Below are positions 8,498-18,139 of a DNA stretch of 64,000 nt, piece by piece. The position numbers and the translations under genes were made by a program. Below the pieces are notes generated by a model that was not told the DNA's origin, searched no databases, and saw nothing but the letters and a program-made list of their open reading frames with translations. The stretch comes from Pseudofrankia coriaricola. GTDB lineage: Bacteria; Actinomycetota; Actinomycetes; Frankiales; Frankiaceae. The first letter of the stretch is position 1. Every line of letters begins with the position of its first letter. The DNA lies in assembly GCF_001854805.1 (NCBI RefSeq), contig NZ_MBLO01000243.1, positions 97,873 through 161,872 on the forward strand. The letters are read 5' to 3'.

Positions 8498-8503
8498 CGA
8501 GGC

Positions 8504-9015
8504 ATGGTCGATGGTCGCACCGCCCAGAGGCTGCCCGAGCCCCGCGCCGCCAGCGGCGGTATCCGAGACGACACGGACCGTCGGGACGCTCGTAACACGT
8601 CATGCACCCTGACCGACGTGAAGACCGGGCCCGGGCTGAGCATCACCCAGGCGGCACGGGTCAGCGGAGTCACCGCGCACACGCTGCGCTACTACGAACG
8701 GGCCGGTCTGATGCGCGACCGGGTGGCCCGGGCCTCGTCGAGTCACCGGCGCTACTCGGCCGAGGACCTGCGCTGGATCGGCACGCTGACGGCGCTGCGG
8801 CGTACCGGGATGCCGATCCGCCAGATCGCCGAGTACGCGGCCCTGGTGCGGGCAGGGGACGGCAACGAGGCCCGGCGCCTGGAGCTGCTCGCCGGGCATC
8901 GCCGCCGGGTCGCCGAGCGGCTGGCCGAGGTCAGCCGCCACCTCGAGGCCATCGACACAAAGATCGAGATGTATGCGAGCAAGAGCGAGCTCAACACGGA
9001 GAGGACGCTCACCTG

Positions 9016-9016
<1 letters not shown>
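8504..9016 (+). CDS. MerR family transcriptional regulator
   Basis: A 170-aa regulator. A 38-residue N-terminal extension precedes the MerR winged helix ('[20 protein letters not shown]'), followed by '[14 protein letters not shown]' and the long dimerisation helix. I chose the ATG at 8504 because the MerR promoter would start the mRNA almost exactly there, making the message leaderless. The alternative is the GTG at 8619, which has no good ribosome site. The gene autoregulates by inference from the operator just upstream. It overlaps the aldo/keto reductase by one base (TGATG), so the two are co-expressed. The effector is unknown, and there is no Cys-rich metal loop at the C-terminus. Confidence 0.88.
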
Positions 9017-10050
<1,034 letters not shown>

Positions 10051-10134
10051 CCGCGGTCAGCCGGTGGCGCCGCGCCCAGGCGCCGCCCCCGGCGGTTGCG
10101 CCTCGGGTCGACCGGGCGCGAGAATTACGTTCCG

Positions 10135-10980
10135 ATGACGGAGAACATAATTCCTTTGGCCGATGAGCCCAACGCGGCGGCCCACGCGCCCGTCGTCCGC
10201 TACGAGGTGGCGGACCGCGTCGCGACCGTGACGCTGAACCGCCCCCAGGCGCGCAACGCGCTCAGCCGCGCGGTCACGTACGCGCTCTGGGACGCCGTCA
10301 ACGCCGCCGAGGACGACCCCGGCGTCGACGCGGTGATCGTCACCGGGGCGGACCCGGCCTTCTGCGCGGGCGTCGACCTCAAGGAGGTCTCGGGCGAGAC
10401 CGCACCCTCGGCCAGGAAGCGGCCCGAGGGCACTGGTCCCGAGCGCGGCGAGGACGGCCTCTTCCGGTTCCTGCCCGTCATCTCGAAACCCGTGATCGGG
10501 GCCATCAACGGCGTCGCGGTCACCGGCGGCCTCGAGATCGCCCTGCAGTGCACGCTCCTGGTGGCGTCGGAACGCGCCCGTTTCGCCGACACCCACGCCC
10601 GGATCGGGATCATGCCCGGCGGCGGCCTCACCGTGCTGCTCGCCCAGTCCATCGGCCTGCGCCGGGCGATCGAGATGTCGCTGACCGGCAACTTCGTCAC
10701 GGCGGACGAAGCCATGCGCCTCGGTCTCGTCAACCACGTCGTGCCGCACGAGGAACTGCTGCCGTTCGCCTGGCGGCTGGCCGCCGACATCGTCAGCAAC
10801 GACCAGCGCGGCGTGCGGCGGCTGCTGCGGCACTATCGCCAGCTGGCCGACACGGCCACCCTCACCGAGGCGCATCTGCTCGAAGGCGTGCTCGCCGAGA
10901 CGTGGGAGCCGGGAACGCGCGACGTGGCGTCCAGGCGGGCCGCGGTGGCCGCACGCGGCCGCGCCCAGTCCAGCCCCTGA
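10135..10980 (+). CDS. Enoyl-CoA hydratase/isomerase (crotonase) family protein
   Basis: A 281-aa crotonase from the ATG at 10135; an upstream in-frame TTG is less likely. The oxyanion-hole regions are present ('AFCAGVDLKE' and 'INGVAVTGGLEIAL'), with Glu134 matching the first catalytic Glu of rat hydratase. The second catalytic Glu is replaced by His154 ('DTHARIGIMPGGG'). Many mycobacterial EchA proteins carry this variant, so straightforward hydratase activity should not be assumed. It is a single gene after the aldo/keto reductase, on the same strand, 84 bases later. Confidence 0.88.
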   Translation: MTENIIPLADEPNAAAHAPVVRYEVADRVATVTLNRPQARNALSRAVTYALWDAVNAAEDDPGVDAVIVTGADPAFCAGVDLKEVSGETAPSARKRPEGTGPERGEDGLFRFLPVISKPVIGAINGVAVTGGLEIALQCTLLVASERARFADTHARIGIMPGGGLTVLLAQSIGLRRAIEMSLTGNFVTADEAMRLGLVNHVVPHEELLPFAWRLAADIVSNDQRGVRRLLRHYRQLADTATLTEAHLLEGVLAETWEPGTRDVASRRAAVAARGRAQSSP

Positions 10981-11319
10981 ACCGCGCCGGGCGCCCTGTT
11001 CGCGCCAGACCCGCCGCCGTGGCCGGCGGCGCCGCGACACTGGCGACACGGCGGGGCGGCGGCGACCGAACTGAGCATCGTCGGCCCAGGTCACGGCGGT
11101 GCGAGGTCAGCGGTCTCACCGCGGGCCTACCACCGCTGACGGCCGGGATTGTGCTACGCGGCAGGAATTTCTCCGACGCCGGGACTTCCGTCAGGCCGCG
11201 CGGCGATCAACCGGGACGGATCCGCGCAATCTCATGAATGGACGTTCAGTAACAGCGGCGCCTGGAGCCTGCTCGGTCTAGCCTGACGTGACCGGCGCTG
11301 ATCGAGGACGGAGGCGACG
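10981..11319. other. Intergenic region, no gene seen
   Basis: It lies between the crotonase and the alpha/beta hydrolase. The stretch near 11220-11280 is less GC-rich and could carry the hydrolase promoter. Nothing else stands out. Confidence 0.5.
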
Positions 11320-12192
11320 GTGGTGGGCAGACGGGCAATCATGCGGGTCGACCGGGATGGGATCGGCGTCTACGTCGATCTTGCGGGGCCCGCCGACGGC
11401 CGGCCGGTCGTGTTCCTGCACGGCCTGGCCTCGAGCGGCACCGTGTGGGACTGGCTGCCTCCAGCGGTCACGGCCGACCGGCGGATCGTCAAGGTCGACT
11501 TCCGGGGACACGGCCGCTCCGACCGCGCGCCCGAGGCCTACCTGCTCCCCCACTTCGCCGACGACGTGGCCGTGGTGCTGCGCGACGTCGTCGGCGGCCC
11601 GGCGACCCTGGTGGGGCACTCGCTCGGCGGTGCCGTCGCCTGGGCCGTGGCCCAGCGCCATCCCGGCCTCGTCACCGCGCTCTTCCTGGAGGAGCCGCCG
11701 CTGTTCCAGGGATCCCGCGCCGACGACGCCGGCTCGCCGGCCGGGACCGTCTTCGCCCGGCTTCGGGCCGCCACAGACCAGTGGCAGCGGGAGGGCGTGT
11801 CCATCGACGAGATCGCGAAACGGCTGGCCGACACGTCGTTCGGCCCCGCGTCCGCGCCGACGATGGGGGCCGCCTACACCAGCGACGCGGTCGAGGCGAC
11901 CGCGTTCAGCCTCAAGCACGTCGACGTGCGGGTGATCGACGCGGTCCTCGACGGCTCGATGCTGGCCGCGCTCGACACGTCCGCGCCGGTGCCCGCGCCG
12001 GTCTTCCTCCTCGCCGCCGACGAGGCGCTCGGTGCCGTGTTCACCACCGCCCACGCCAAGCAGCTGGCCGAGGACCACCCGTCGGTCGAGGTCGTCCACC
12101 TGACCGGCGCCGGCCACTGGATCCACCTGGAACGCCGCACCCGCCCCGTCTTCACCCGCCACCTCGTCGACTTCCTCACCCGCTACTCCTGA
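11320..12192 (+). CDS. Alpha/beta hydrolase
   Basis: A 290-aa hydrolase. It has the 'FLHGLASSG' oxyanion loop, the nucleophile elbow 'GHSLGG' (Ser101), an acid Asp after the 'VFLLAADEAL' strand, and the catalytic His in 'GAGHWIHLE' near the C-terminus. The GTG start at 11320 has GGAGG 6 bases upstream; an ATG at 11341 is the alternative. The gene stands alone. Substrates of this fold (esters, lactones, epoxides) cannot be told apart by sequence reading. Confidence 0.88.
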   Translation: MVGRRAIMRVDRDGIGVYVDLAGPADGRPVVFLHGLASSGTVWDWLPPAVTADRRIVKVDFRGHGRSDRAPEAYLLPHFADDVAVVLRDVVGGPATLVGHSLGGAVAWAVAQRHPGLVTALFLEEPPLFQGSRADDAGSPAGTVFARLRAATDQWQREGVSIDEIAKRLADTSFGPASAPTMGAAYTSDAVEATAFSLKHVDVRVIDAVLDGSMLAALDTSAPVPAPVFLLAADEALGAVFTTAHAKQLAEDHPSVEVVHLTGAGHWIHLERRTRPVFTRHLVDFLTRYS

Positions 12193-12457
12193 TCATGAGG
12201 ACGGCGCCGGGCACGGCCAACGAGGGCCGGCCCAGTCCGCACGCGGTCCCGCCAGGCAGAAGGCTTCCCACCGGGCCCGCGGAGCGGCCGCGCGCCTCCG
12301 CCCGTCGGCCCGGCCGGGAAGGACGCTCCCTACGGGGGCGTCACCGACGGTGCACCCCCGCCGCACGGACAGTCCGCACCGCCGCCTTTACCGGTCGTTT
12401 AATCCCGATCTCGGTAGGCTTGACAAGGGCTGGACTCCAGCGGTGCGGGGGACGGGA

Positions 12458-14275
12458 ATGACGGTCGATTCATCGGCGGACTCCGGGTTCGACCGCGACC
12501 TCCCGCCCAACTTCCGCCAGCTGGTGCCCGTCGGATCCGGGTCGGCCGGCCAGGTGTACCGGGCGTACGACGAGGCGCTGAGCCGCACCGTCGCGCTGAA
12601 GCTGTTCACCGGGCCGCTCACGGACGACCCGGCGGCGCTCGCCGCCTTCCGCCTCGAGTGCGCGACGCTGGGCCGGCTGAGTGCCCACCCGGGCGTCGTC
12701 TCCGTCCACAGCGCCGGGGTCACCCCCAGCGGCCGCCCCTGGCTGTGCATGCGGTTCGTCGCGGGTGGCGCCCTTTCCAAGGCGCTGCGCCGCAGTGGGC
12801 CGCTCACCCAGGCCGAGGCCCTGCGCACCGGCGTCCTCGTCGCCGACACGCTCGCCTGGGCGCACGGGCTGACCCCGCCGGTCCTGCACTGCGACGTGAA
12901 GCCGGGAAACATCCTGCTCACCGGCGACGGGCATCCCCTGCTCAGTGACTTCGGCGTCTCGGTCTGGGTGGCGTCGGGCCGCTCGTCCGTCACCGTCAAG
13001 GGCTTCACCCAGGCCTACGCCGCGCCGGAGGTGCTCTTCCACGGCCGGTTCTCGCCGAGGTCGGAGGTGTGGAGCCTCGCGGCGACGCTGTTCGAGATGC
13101 TGACGGGCACGCCGCCGTTCGAGCAGCTGCCCGGGGAGGGCACGGGCGCCTTCATCGAGCGGGTCGGCTACGGCCTGCCCCGCGACGCCGACATAGGCCT
13201 GTCCGGGCCGCTGCGCGCGCTGCTGCGGCGGGGCCTCGCCGTCAACCGGGAGGACCGGTGGCCGTCAGCCGCCGCGTTCGCCGCGGCGATCCGGAGCACC
13301 CAGGCGGCGCTCGGCCTGCCCGTCACGCCCGCCACCCCGGCCCCGGCACCGCCCCCGTCCCACGATGTCCTCGTCGCCGACGCGCCCGTCATCCACGCCA
13401 CGCTCCCGCCGTTGCTGCCCAGCCCCGCCGGCCCGCCGTCGTTGTCCAACGGGACCCCGCCCAGGGCGCGCGGCACCCCGGCGGACGGCCGGCCGGTACA
13501 CCCGAGCCAGGAACCGGTAGACCCGAGCCAGGAGCCCGCGACACCCGACGACCTGGCGGGCGGCGCGGAGCAGCGGGCGCCGGGCACCGCCGCGAAGCAG
13601 CCGGGCACCGGGCCGCGCCGCACGGTGCCGCACTGGTGGATACCGGCGGCGTTCACCATCGTCGTGGTCGTCGCCCTCGCCCTGATGCTGGTACCGCGCA
13701 GCCGTGGGCCAAGCACGGTGAGCGAGCCGTCGCTCGGTACCAGCCTCAGTGCCGGCCTGCCCACCGGCGCCACGCCGACATCCTCGCTCCTGGTCGGGAC
13801 GGAGCCATCGCCGCCGCCGGCCTTGACACAGCCGGCACCGAGCGCCGCGGGCTCCACGACGCCGCCGACGGGCGGCACGCGCTCGCAGGTCCCGCCCACG
13901 CAGACGGCCCAGCCCGCCGCGGCGCAGGCCATCCTCCACTCCGGCCAGCGGATGGAACAGGGCCAGAAGCTGGTGTCGGGCAACGGCCGGTTCGTCGCGG
14001 CCCTGCAGTTCGACGGGAACCTCGTCGTGTACTCCGAAGGCCCCGGCCCGGTCACCCCCGCCTGGGAGTCCGGGACCAGCGGGACCGCGGCGGCCTACGC
14101 CGTGATGCGCGACGACGGCGACCTCGTGCTCTACGGCACCGACGAGACGACCGTGTACTGGAACTCGGGTACCCACGGGTCTGGCACGTACCTCTGGATG
14201 CGTGACGACGGTGAGCTCGTCATCTGCCTCGAGGACGGCACCGTCCTGTGGGCCCGCAGGAGCGGAAGCGGCTAG
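12458..14275 (+). CDS. Receptor-like Ser/Thr protein kinase with bulb-type lectin ectodomain
   Basis: A 605-aa protein from the ATG at 12458, which has GGGGGACGGGA upstream; the frame is open back to 12350. The kinase domain (about aa 22-280) has the Gly loop 'GSGSAGQVY', Lys48, the 'HCDVKPGN' catalytic loop with Asp146, DFG at 164-166 and 'APE' at 189-191. The HRD Arg is Cys here, so activation may not depend on phosphorylation of the activation loop. A Pro-rich linker, one membrane helix (393-412) and a Ser/Thr/Pro stalk follow. The protein ends in a bulb-lectin domain (about 490-605) with repeated 'LQFDGNLVVY'/'MRDDGDLVLY' motifs of the mannose-binding QxDxNxVxY type. It presumably senses extracellular sugars. 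Confidence 0.9.
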   Translation: MTVDSSADSGFDRDLPPNFRQLVPVGSGSAGQVYRAYDEALSRTVALKLFTGPLTDDPAALAAFRLECATLGRLSAHPGVVSVHSAGVTPSGRPWLCMRFVAGGALSKALRRSGPLTQAEALRTGVLVADTLAWAHGLTPPVLHCDVKPGNILLTGDGHPLLSDFGVSVWVASGRSSVTVKGFTQAYAAPEVLFHGRFSPRSEVWSLAATLFEMLTGTPPFEQLPGEGTGAFIERVGYGLPRDADIGLSGPLRALLRRGLAVNREDRWPSAAAFAAAIRSTQAALGLPVTPATPAPAPPPSHDVLVADAPVIHATLPPLLPSPAGPPSLSNGTPPRARGTPADGRPVHPSQEPVDPSQEPATPDDLAGGAEQRAPGTAAKQPGTGPRRTVPHWWIPAAFTIVVVVALALMLVPRSRGPSTVSEPSLGTSLSAGLPTGATPTSSLLVGTEPSPPPALTQPAPSAAGSTTPPTGGTRSQVPPTQTAQPAAAQAILHSGQRMEQGQKLVSGNGRFVAALQFDGNLVVYSEGPGPVTPAWESGTSGTAAAYAVMRDDGDLVLYGTDETTVYWNSGTHGSGTYLWMRDDGELVICLEDGTVLWARRSGSG

Positions 14276-14351
14276 CTCGGGACCTCAGGGATCGCCGGTG
14301 GAAACCGCCTGGCTCCTGTCTTGGACGCGGTCGATGGTCGATGATGGCAGC

Positions 14352-14723
14352 ATGCTCACGAACGCCTGGCCGGTTCGGGTTGTCCTCGCCGTCGTGACAC
14401 TCACGGCCGCGGTGGCGCTGGCCGGCTGCGGTGGCGGGAGCAAGGCCGCAAGCTCCGCGCCCGGCGACGCCAAGGCCGCCTGCGAGGCGCTCGTGCGGAC
14501 CAAGCCGACCCTGACCCACCCCACCGACGTCGACTGGCGGCGGCTGCGGGCCGCCGGTGACCTGGGCGTCGCCGCCGCCACCGCCGACAAGAAGAAGTAC
14601 GGCGACCTCTCCCAGCCGTTCGCCGTGGTCTACCGGGACGCGCTGAACTCCGAGACGACCTCCATCTACACCGACGCCCGCGCCGCCCTGTCCGTCTGCG
14701 CCGACAAGAAGCTGCCCCACTGA
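14352..14723 (+). CDS. Small secreted lipoprotein
   Basis: A 123-aa protein with a lipoprotein signal peptide: basic start, hydrophobic core 'VVLAVVTLTAAVA', lipobox 'LAGC'. The mature part contains two further Cys that may pair. I chose the ATG at 14352 because it places the signal peptide at the N-terminus; the frame is open further upstream. The family is not recognised. It follows the lectin kinase by 76 bases on the same strand and could be co-transcribed with it, which would make it a candidate partner at the cell surface. Confidence 0.75.
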   Translation: MLTNAWPVRVVLAVVTLTAAVALAGCGGGSKAASSAPGDAKAACEALVRTKPTLTHPTDVDWRRLRAAGDLGVAAATADKKKYGDLSQPFAVVYRDALNSETTSIYTDARAALSVCADKKLPH

Positions 14724-14762
14724 CGCGACCTGACGCGACCTGACCAGGGTGGCCTGACCGGC

Positions 14763-14792
14763 GCCGTGGCCGTGGCCGTGGCCGTGGCCGCG
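14763..14792. repeat. 6-bp tandem repeat
   Basis: GCCGTG is repeated four times, followed by one GCCGCG, just before the stop of the dioxygenase gene. A 10-base duplication (TGACGCGACC at 14721-14740) precedes it and overlaps the lipoprotein stop. Confidence 0.85.
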
Positions 14793-14795
14793 AGG

Positions 14796-15761
14796 TTAGG
14801 CGACCGTGGCGGCGTTGGCGCGTTCGAGCAGGTAGGTGCCCGCGACGATCGGGGCGTAGGCCGTGCCGGCGACGAGCGGCTCGACGACCGTGTCGACGTC
14901 GGCCTCGAGGAAGACGATGAGGGAGATCAGTTCCTCGTCCGGGGCCTCGGCCGGCGGCGGGAGCACCCGGTGACGGGTGGACCGCCAGCGGTCGCCGGTC
15001 CAGCGGGCCAGCAGGTCGCCGACGTTGACGGTGAACGCGTCCGGCTCGTAGGGGGCGTTCATCCAGCGGCCGGCGCGGTCCTGGACCTGAAGGCCGCCGT
15101 AACCGGGCTGACGGTCGAGGACCGTGAGAACGCCCCAGTCGGTGTGCGGGGCGACCCGGAACTGGCCGTCGAGCGGGGTTCCGGTCCGCGAGCGCGGCGG
15201 GTAGCGGTTGATGTTGAGGGTGTGCGGGCTGGAGCGCACCCGCTCGGCGAACCAGGGCTCCGGCAGGCCGAAGGCGACGGCGCAGGCCCGCAGCAGGTCA
15301 GCGTAGAGGCCGCGGACCTCGTCCGTATAACGCTCGCAGAGCGCCGCGAGCTCGGGGCACTCGGCCGGCCACACGTTGGGGGCGAACCACGTCTGGTCGA
15401 CGTCCACGTCGCCGGTGGCGAAGGTACGCCCGATGGTCAGGCTCTCCTTGAGGTCGGCGCGGGTCGAGTCGACAGCCTGGCCGTAGTAGGCGTTGGCCTC
15501 GCTGCCGGGCGCGATCCAGCCGCGCCCGCCGACCGCCGTCGCGTAGGCCGCCTTCGTCCCTGCCGGCAGGGCGAAGAACCGCGCGGCGGCCGCGCGGATG
15601 TCCGCCCGCAGCCCGGCGCTGATCCGGTGCCCCTCGACCAGCAGGAACCCGGACTGCCGCAGTGCCACGTCCAGCTCGCAGGCGAACCGGTAGCGCTGGT
15701 CACCGGTGCCGTCGCGCCAACGGCCGATGTCGAGCAGCGGGAAGTCCGGTGTCGTCGTCAC
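14796..15761 (-). CDS. Isopenicillin N synthase-like non-haem iron dioxygenase
   Basis: A 321-aa double-stranded beta-helix oxygenase. The N-terminal 'PLLDIGRW' and 'GFLLVEGHRI' match the DIOX_N part. The iron ligands are His206 and Asp208 ('HTDWG') and His264 ('STRHRVLPP'). The Arg-x-Ser motif that normally binds the 2-oxoglutarate carboxylate about ten residues later reads Leu-Ile-Ser (278-280), so the co-substrate may differ, as in isopenicillin N synthase and ACC oxidase, or another Arg may serve. 'NINRYPP' is typical for the family. The gene stands alone, convergent with the lipoprotein gene. Substrate is unknown. Confidence 0.87.
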   Translation of the reverse strand: MTTTPDFPLLDIGRWRDGTGDQRYRFACELDVALRQSGFLLVEGHRISAGLRADIRAAAARFFALPAGTKAAYATAVGGRGWIAPGSEANAYYGQAVDSTRADLKESLTIGRTFATGDVDVDQTWFAPNVWPAECPELAALCERYTDEVRGLYADLLRACAVAFGLPEPWFAERVRSSPHTLNINRYPPRSRTGTPLDGQFRVAPHTDWGVLTVLDRQPGYGGLQVQDRAGRWMNAPYEPDAFTVNVGDLLARWTGDRWRSTRHRVLPPPAEAPDEELISLIVFLEADVDTVVEPLVAGTAYAPIVAGTYLLERANAATVA

Positions 15762-16104
15762 GTAGGTCCCTCGCCTCCGCGGCCCATGGTCAGGGCCGTC
15801 CAGTCGTCGGCCGGAGCATCGGCGCGGCCCGCACGCACCCGGCCACGGCGCTCGGCGAATCGCCGCCTCGCGGGGCCTGGCCTGGCGGAGCCACGCGTCA
15901 CCGGCAGGCAGCGGCGCCGCGCGGTGGTACCCGTCTACCTGCCATTACGGCCCATCGACGTTTCGCCAGGCGGCCCCGCGAGTTACGAGACCGTGGCCAT
16001 CGCCAATCCGGGCACGACAGGCTGGCCGCGGTCCGACAGCCGCGTCGGAGGCGGGTCAGCAACGTCAAAACCGGCGACGGCGACCGGCGACCGGCGACGG
16101 AGCC
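15762..16104. other. Intergenic region, no gene seen
   Basis: It lies upstream of the dioxygenase (minus strand) and contains no open frame with a family signature. It should hold the dioxygenase promoter. Confidence 0.5.
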
Positions 16105-16290
16105 CTAGCCGTCACGGTCGCGCCGGACCTGTTTGCAGGTGCAGCCCTGCGGCCGGCGGCCGGGCGGCCAGGTCAGCACGACCTGACGGTCGAGCGCGCG
16201 CGAACGCGCCCGCTGGAAGTCCCGGCACGCCTCGCAGGGCAGGTAGATCTGCGGCCCGGTCGTCTCTCGCTTCCCGTACGTGTCCCCCAT
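16105..16290 (-). CDS. Small Cys-rich hypothetical protein
   Basis: A 61-aa basic protein with a CxxC ('LPCEACRDF') and a CxC ('GCTCKQ'), spaced like a small zinc knuckle or ribbon. The ATG at 16290 has no ribosome site. A TACTCT hexamer lies 10 bases upstream, which would fit a leaderless message. The paired cysteines and sensible composition make it more believable than its surroundings, but I know no family for it. Confidence 0.5.
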   Translation of the reverse strand: MGDTYGKRETTGPQIYLPCEACRDFQRARSRALDRQVVLTWPPGRRPQGCTCKQVRRDRDG

Positions 16291-16788
16291 ACTTCGGAGA
16301 GTAGCGCGATCGGCGGGCGTTCCGGAGATGCGGATGCTCGGCGTGCCTGGTTTCCGGCTGCCGGAGACAGCGCGCGGCGCGGAACGGCGGCCAGGGCGGG
16401 CGGCGCGCGCGGCCAGCCATCACTGCCCGGGCGGTTCTCCCGCACGTCCGGCGGCCTGGCCGTCTAGGCGCGGGACCCGCCACCGGCACGAGCGGCCTGC
16501 CACTGGGGCCGGGCGGCTCGTCACCGGCACCGGCGATCGGGCTCGGCGATCGGACTCGGTCAGCGGGAGGCGGTCCCGCGGCGAGGAGTCATTTCCCCCG
16601 GCCGCGACGGCCCACAAGGGCCGCCCAAAAGGGCCGATGCGGGTCTTGCCACCGGGTACACCGGCGGACCGTTGTCAGGAAATCGACATTCCCTGGCCGA
16701 GGCCCGCACTGGGAGCCTGGCTGGCCTAAACAGCGTCCGTACCCGGTACAAACGGCGAGGGTAACAGCCGCCCGCGGCCCGGTACGGT
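16291..16788. other. Gene-free region
   Basis: About 500 bases with no credible gene. A short near-duplicate (GGCGATCGG.CTCGG, around 16533-16558) is the only structure I noticed. Confidence 0.5.
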
Positions 16789-17193
16789 TCAGGCGCTCTT
16801 GCGCGAGGGGGCGGCGGCCGGCGCGTCGGCGGTCGTGGGAGCGGCCCCGACGATGGTCCAGCGGCGGTCACGCGAGGCCGCGACGCCGAGATCCTGCATA
16901 CGACGCAGTTCGACGGTCACCTCGGCGGCGGAGAGACCGAGGTCATAGGCGAGGGAGCGGGCCCGAAGCGGGCGGTCGGCGCTTGAGAGGGCCGCGTGCA
17001 GGCGGACAGCCACCCAGCTGGGGCGGCCTGGCGTGGCCGCGGCGGGCGGCTGGTGAAGCCGCCTCGGCTGGCTCGGAACGGAGGGGGCCTCGGCTACTAA
17101 CCGGGGCTTCCGACGAGCAGAAGAAGTGTTGCCGCTCACAACATGCATCAGGTTCACCCATCCAGAATTCGGTTTCTCCCAACAATGCTTCAC
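16789..17193 (-). CDS. Putative small winged-helix protein
   Basis: Up to 134 aa. The start is uncertain: ATG at 17193 or 17148, neither with a strong ribosome site. The central part (about aa 60-115) reads like a winged helix: 'RLHAALSSADRPLRARSLA' then 'GLSAAEVTVELRRMQDLGV' and a beta wing 'ASRDRRWTIVG'. Both termini are low-complexity. It could be a DNA-binding regulator of the neighbouring iron locus, but that is speculation from position. Confidence 0.5.
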   Translation of the reverse strand: MKHCWEKPNSGWVNLMHVVSGNTSSARRKPRLVAEAPSVPSQPRRLHQPPAAATPGRPSWVAVRLHAALSSADRPLRARSLAYDLGLSAAEVTVELRRMQDLGVAASRDRRWTIVGAAPTTADAPAAAPSRKSA

Positions 17194-17691
17194 GGCCGCG
17201 CCTCAGTCACGGTGAGGTTCATCGCGCAACAGCCGGTAACCGTGCGAATACGTAATATTCATGACACCTGAGCGTGCGTCCGCGTGACGTCGGATCACAC
17301 TCGACCTCCCTCGATCCGACGCGAGCGGCACCCACTCCAGGCGGCGCGGGGCGAGATTCACCGTTGCCTCCAGCCCGCTTGCGACATCGCTCCGTAGTCA
17401 GCACGTGACTCTATACGGTAACCGCCCGACCGCAAGGTGTAGCAGCACCGGCAGCCGCCGTGCCGGGCCATGACGGCCAAAGGTAAGACGAGGACCGCGA
17501 CACGAGGCCGTCGACCGAGCTCCCCGACGTGATCTCGCGCGGGACGGCAGACCGAGCGACACGACCAGCGCGGGTGATGGGTGCCGCCGGCGCACGCGAC
17601 ACACCTCCCGATTGGTAGCCGAGCGCGACCGCCCGCTTCGGGCCTTCCCATCCGGCAGAGCGACCACGGCGGCAGCCCTTGCGGCGAGACG
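17194..17691. other. Gene-free region left of the iron boxes
   Basis: No credible gene. It contains an inverted repeat (CGTCGGATC at 17288-17296, GATCCGACG at 17313-17321) that could fold as a hairpin with a 16-base loop. Confidence 0.5.
17288..17321. promoter_or_regulatory. Inverted repeat, 9-bp perfect arms
   Basis: CGTCGGATC and GATCCGACG are perfectly complementary and flank 16 bases. The site is upstream of the putative winged-helix gene (minus strand) and left of the iron boxes. It could be an operator or a transcript hairpin; its function is unknown. Confidence 0.4.
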
Positions 17692-17695
17692 GATA

Positions 17696-17714
17696 TTAGG
17701 GAAACCTAACTTAA
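17696..17714. promoter_or_regulatory. Iron box (IdeR/DmdR-type), first copy
   Basis: TTAGGGAAACCTAACTTAA matches the 19-base IdeR/DmdR consensus at 14 of 19 positions, including both TTAGG/CCTAA halves. It lies 200 bases from a second, better box. Confidence 0.6.
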
Positions 17715-17891
17715 CCAGCAGCAATCCTACCGGTCAGGCCGGCGCGCCACCCAGGGGCTGGGCCGCCAGCCAGGCCGACGGTTACAGGAGGCCCGCCCCG
17801 CGAACCCACACCCGGACCACCCGGACCCCGGCCGGCCCGACGAGAGGCCCGGCGACGTGACCGCGGACGTCGCCACATGACATCGACGACA

Positions 17892-17910
17892 ACTTAGGCT
17901 AGCCTAACTT
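17892..17910. promoter_or_regulatory. Iron box (IdeR/DmdR-type), second copy
   Basis: ACTTAGGCTAGCCTAACTT contains the perfect 14-base palindrome TTAGGCTAGCCTAA (17894-17907). This is the core of the actinobacterial iron-repressor operator (IdeR, DmdR1, DtxR). It predicts iron-repressed transcription of the PanD-like and N-monooxygenase genes to the right. Confidence 0.85.
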
Positions 17911-17923
17911 TAGGAGCCGCGAA

Positions 17924-17959
17924 ATGCACCGGTATGGTCACCATGAGCAACCGACCTGA
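17924..17959 (+). CDS. Possible 11-aa leader peptide
   Basis: An 11-codon frame (MHRYGHHEQPT) directly after the second iron box, with AGGAG 7 bases before its ATG. It would be the first frame translated from an iron-controlled message. It contains three His. It could be a translational leader or a chance frame, and only the good ribosome site and position support it. Confidence 0.3.
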   Translation: MHRYGHHEQPT

Positions 17960-18139
17960 CCACCCGACGTACCCGGCCCGCCGCCACCAGCGCGCGGGTG
18001 ACACCGCGCCGTCGCCCCGCGCCGCCGCGCCAACCGCCGCTCACGGCACCGTTCGACCCGCGGCACCGAGGCACCGTTGCACCCGCCGCCCGGCGGCATG
18101 ACCCAGTAGCCCGACGCCTCATCCAGGGAGTACGTCCCC

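Noticed and set aside
12420..12458. TTGACA before the lectin kinase
   Set aside because: No acceptable -10 at 16-19 bases, and the -35 alone is not enough.
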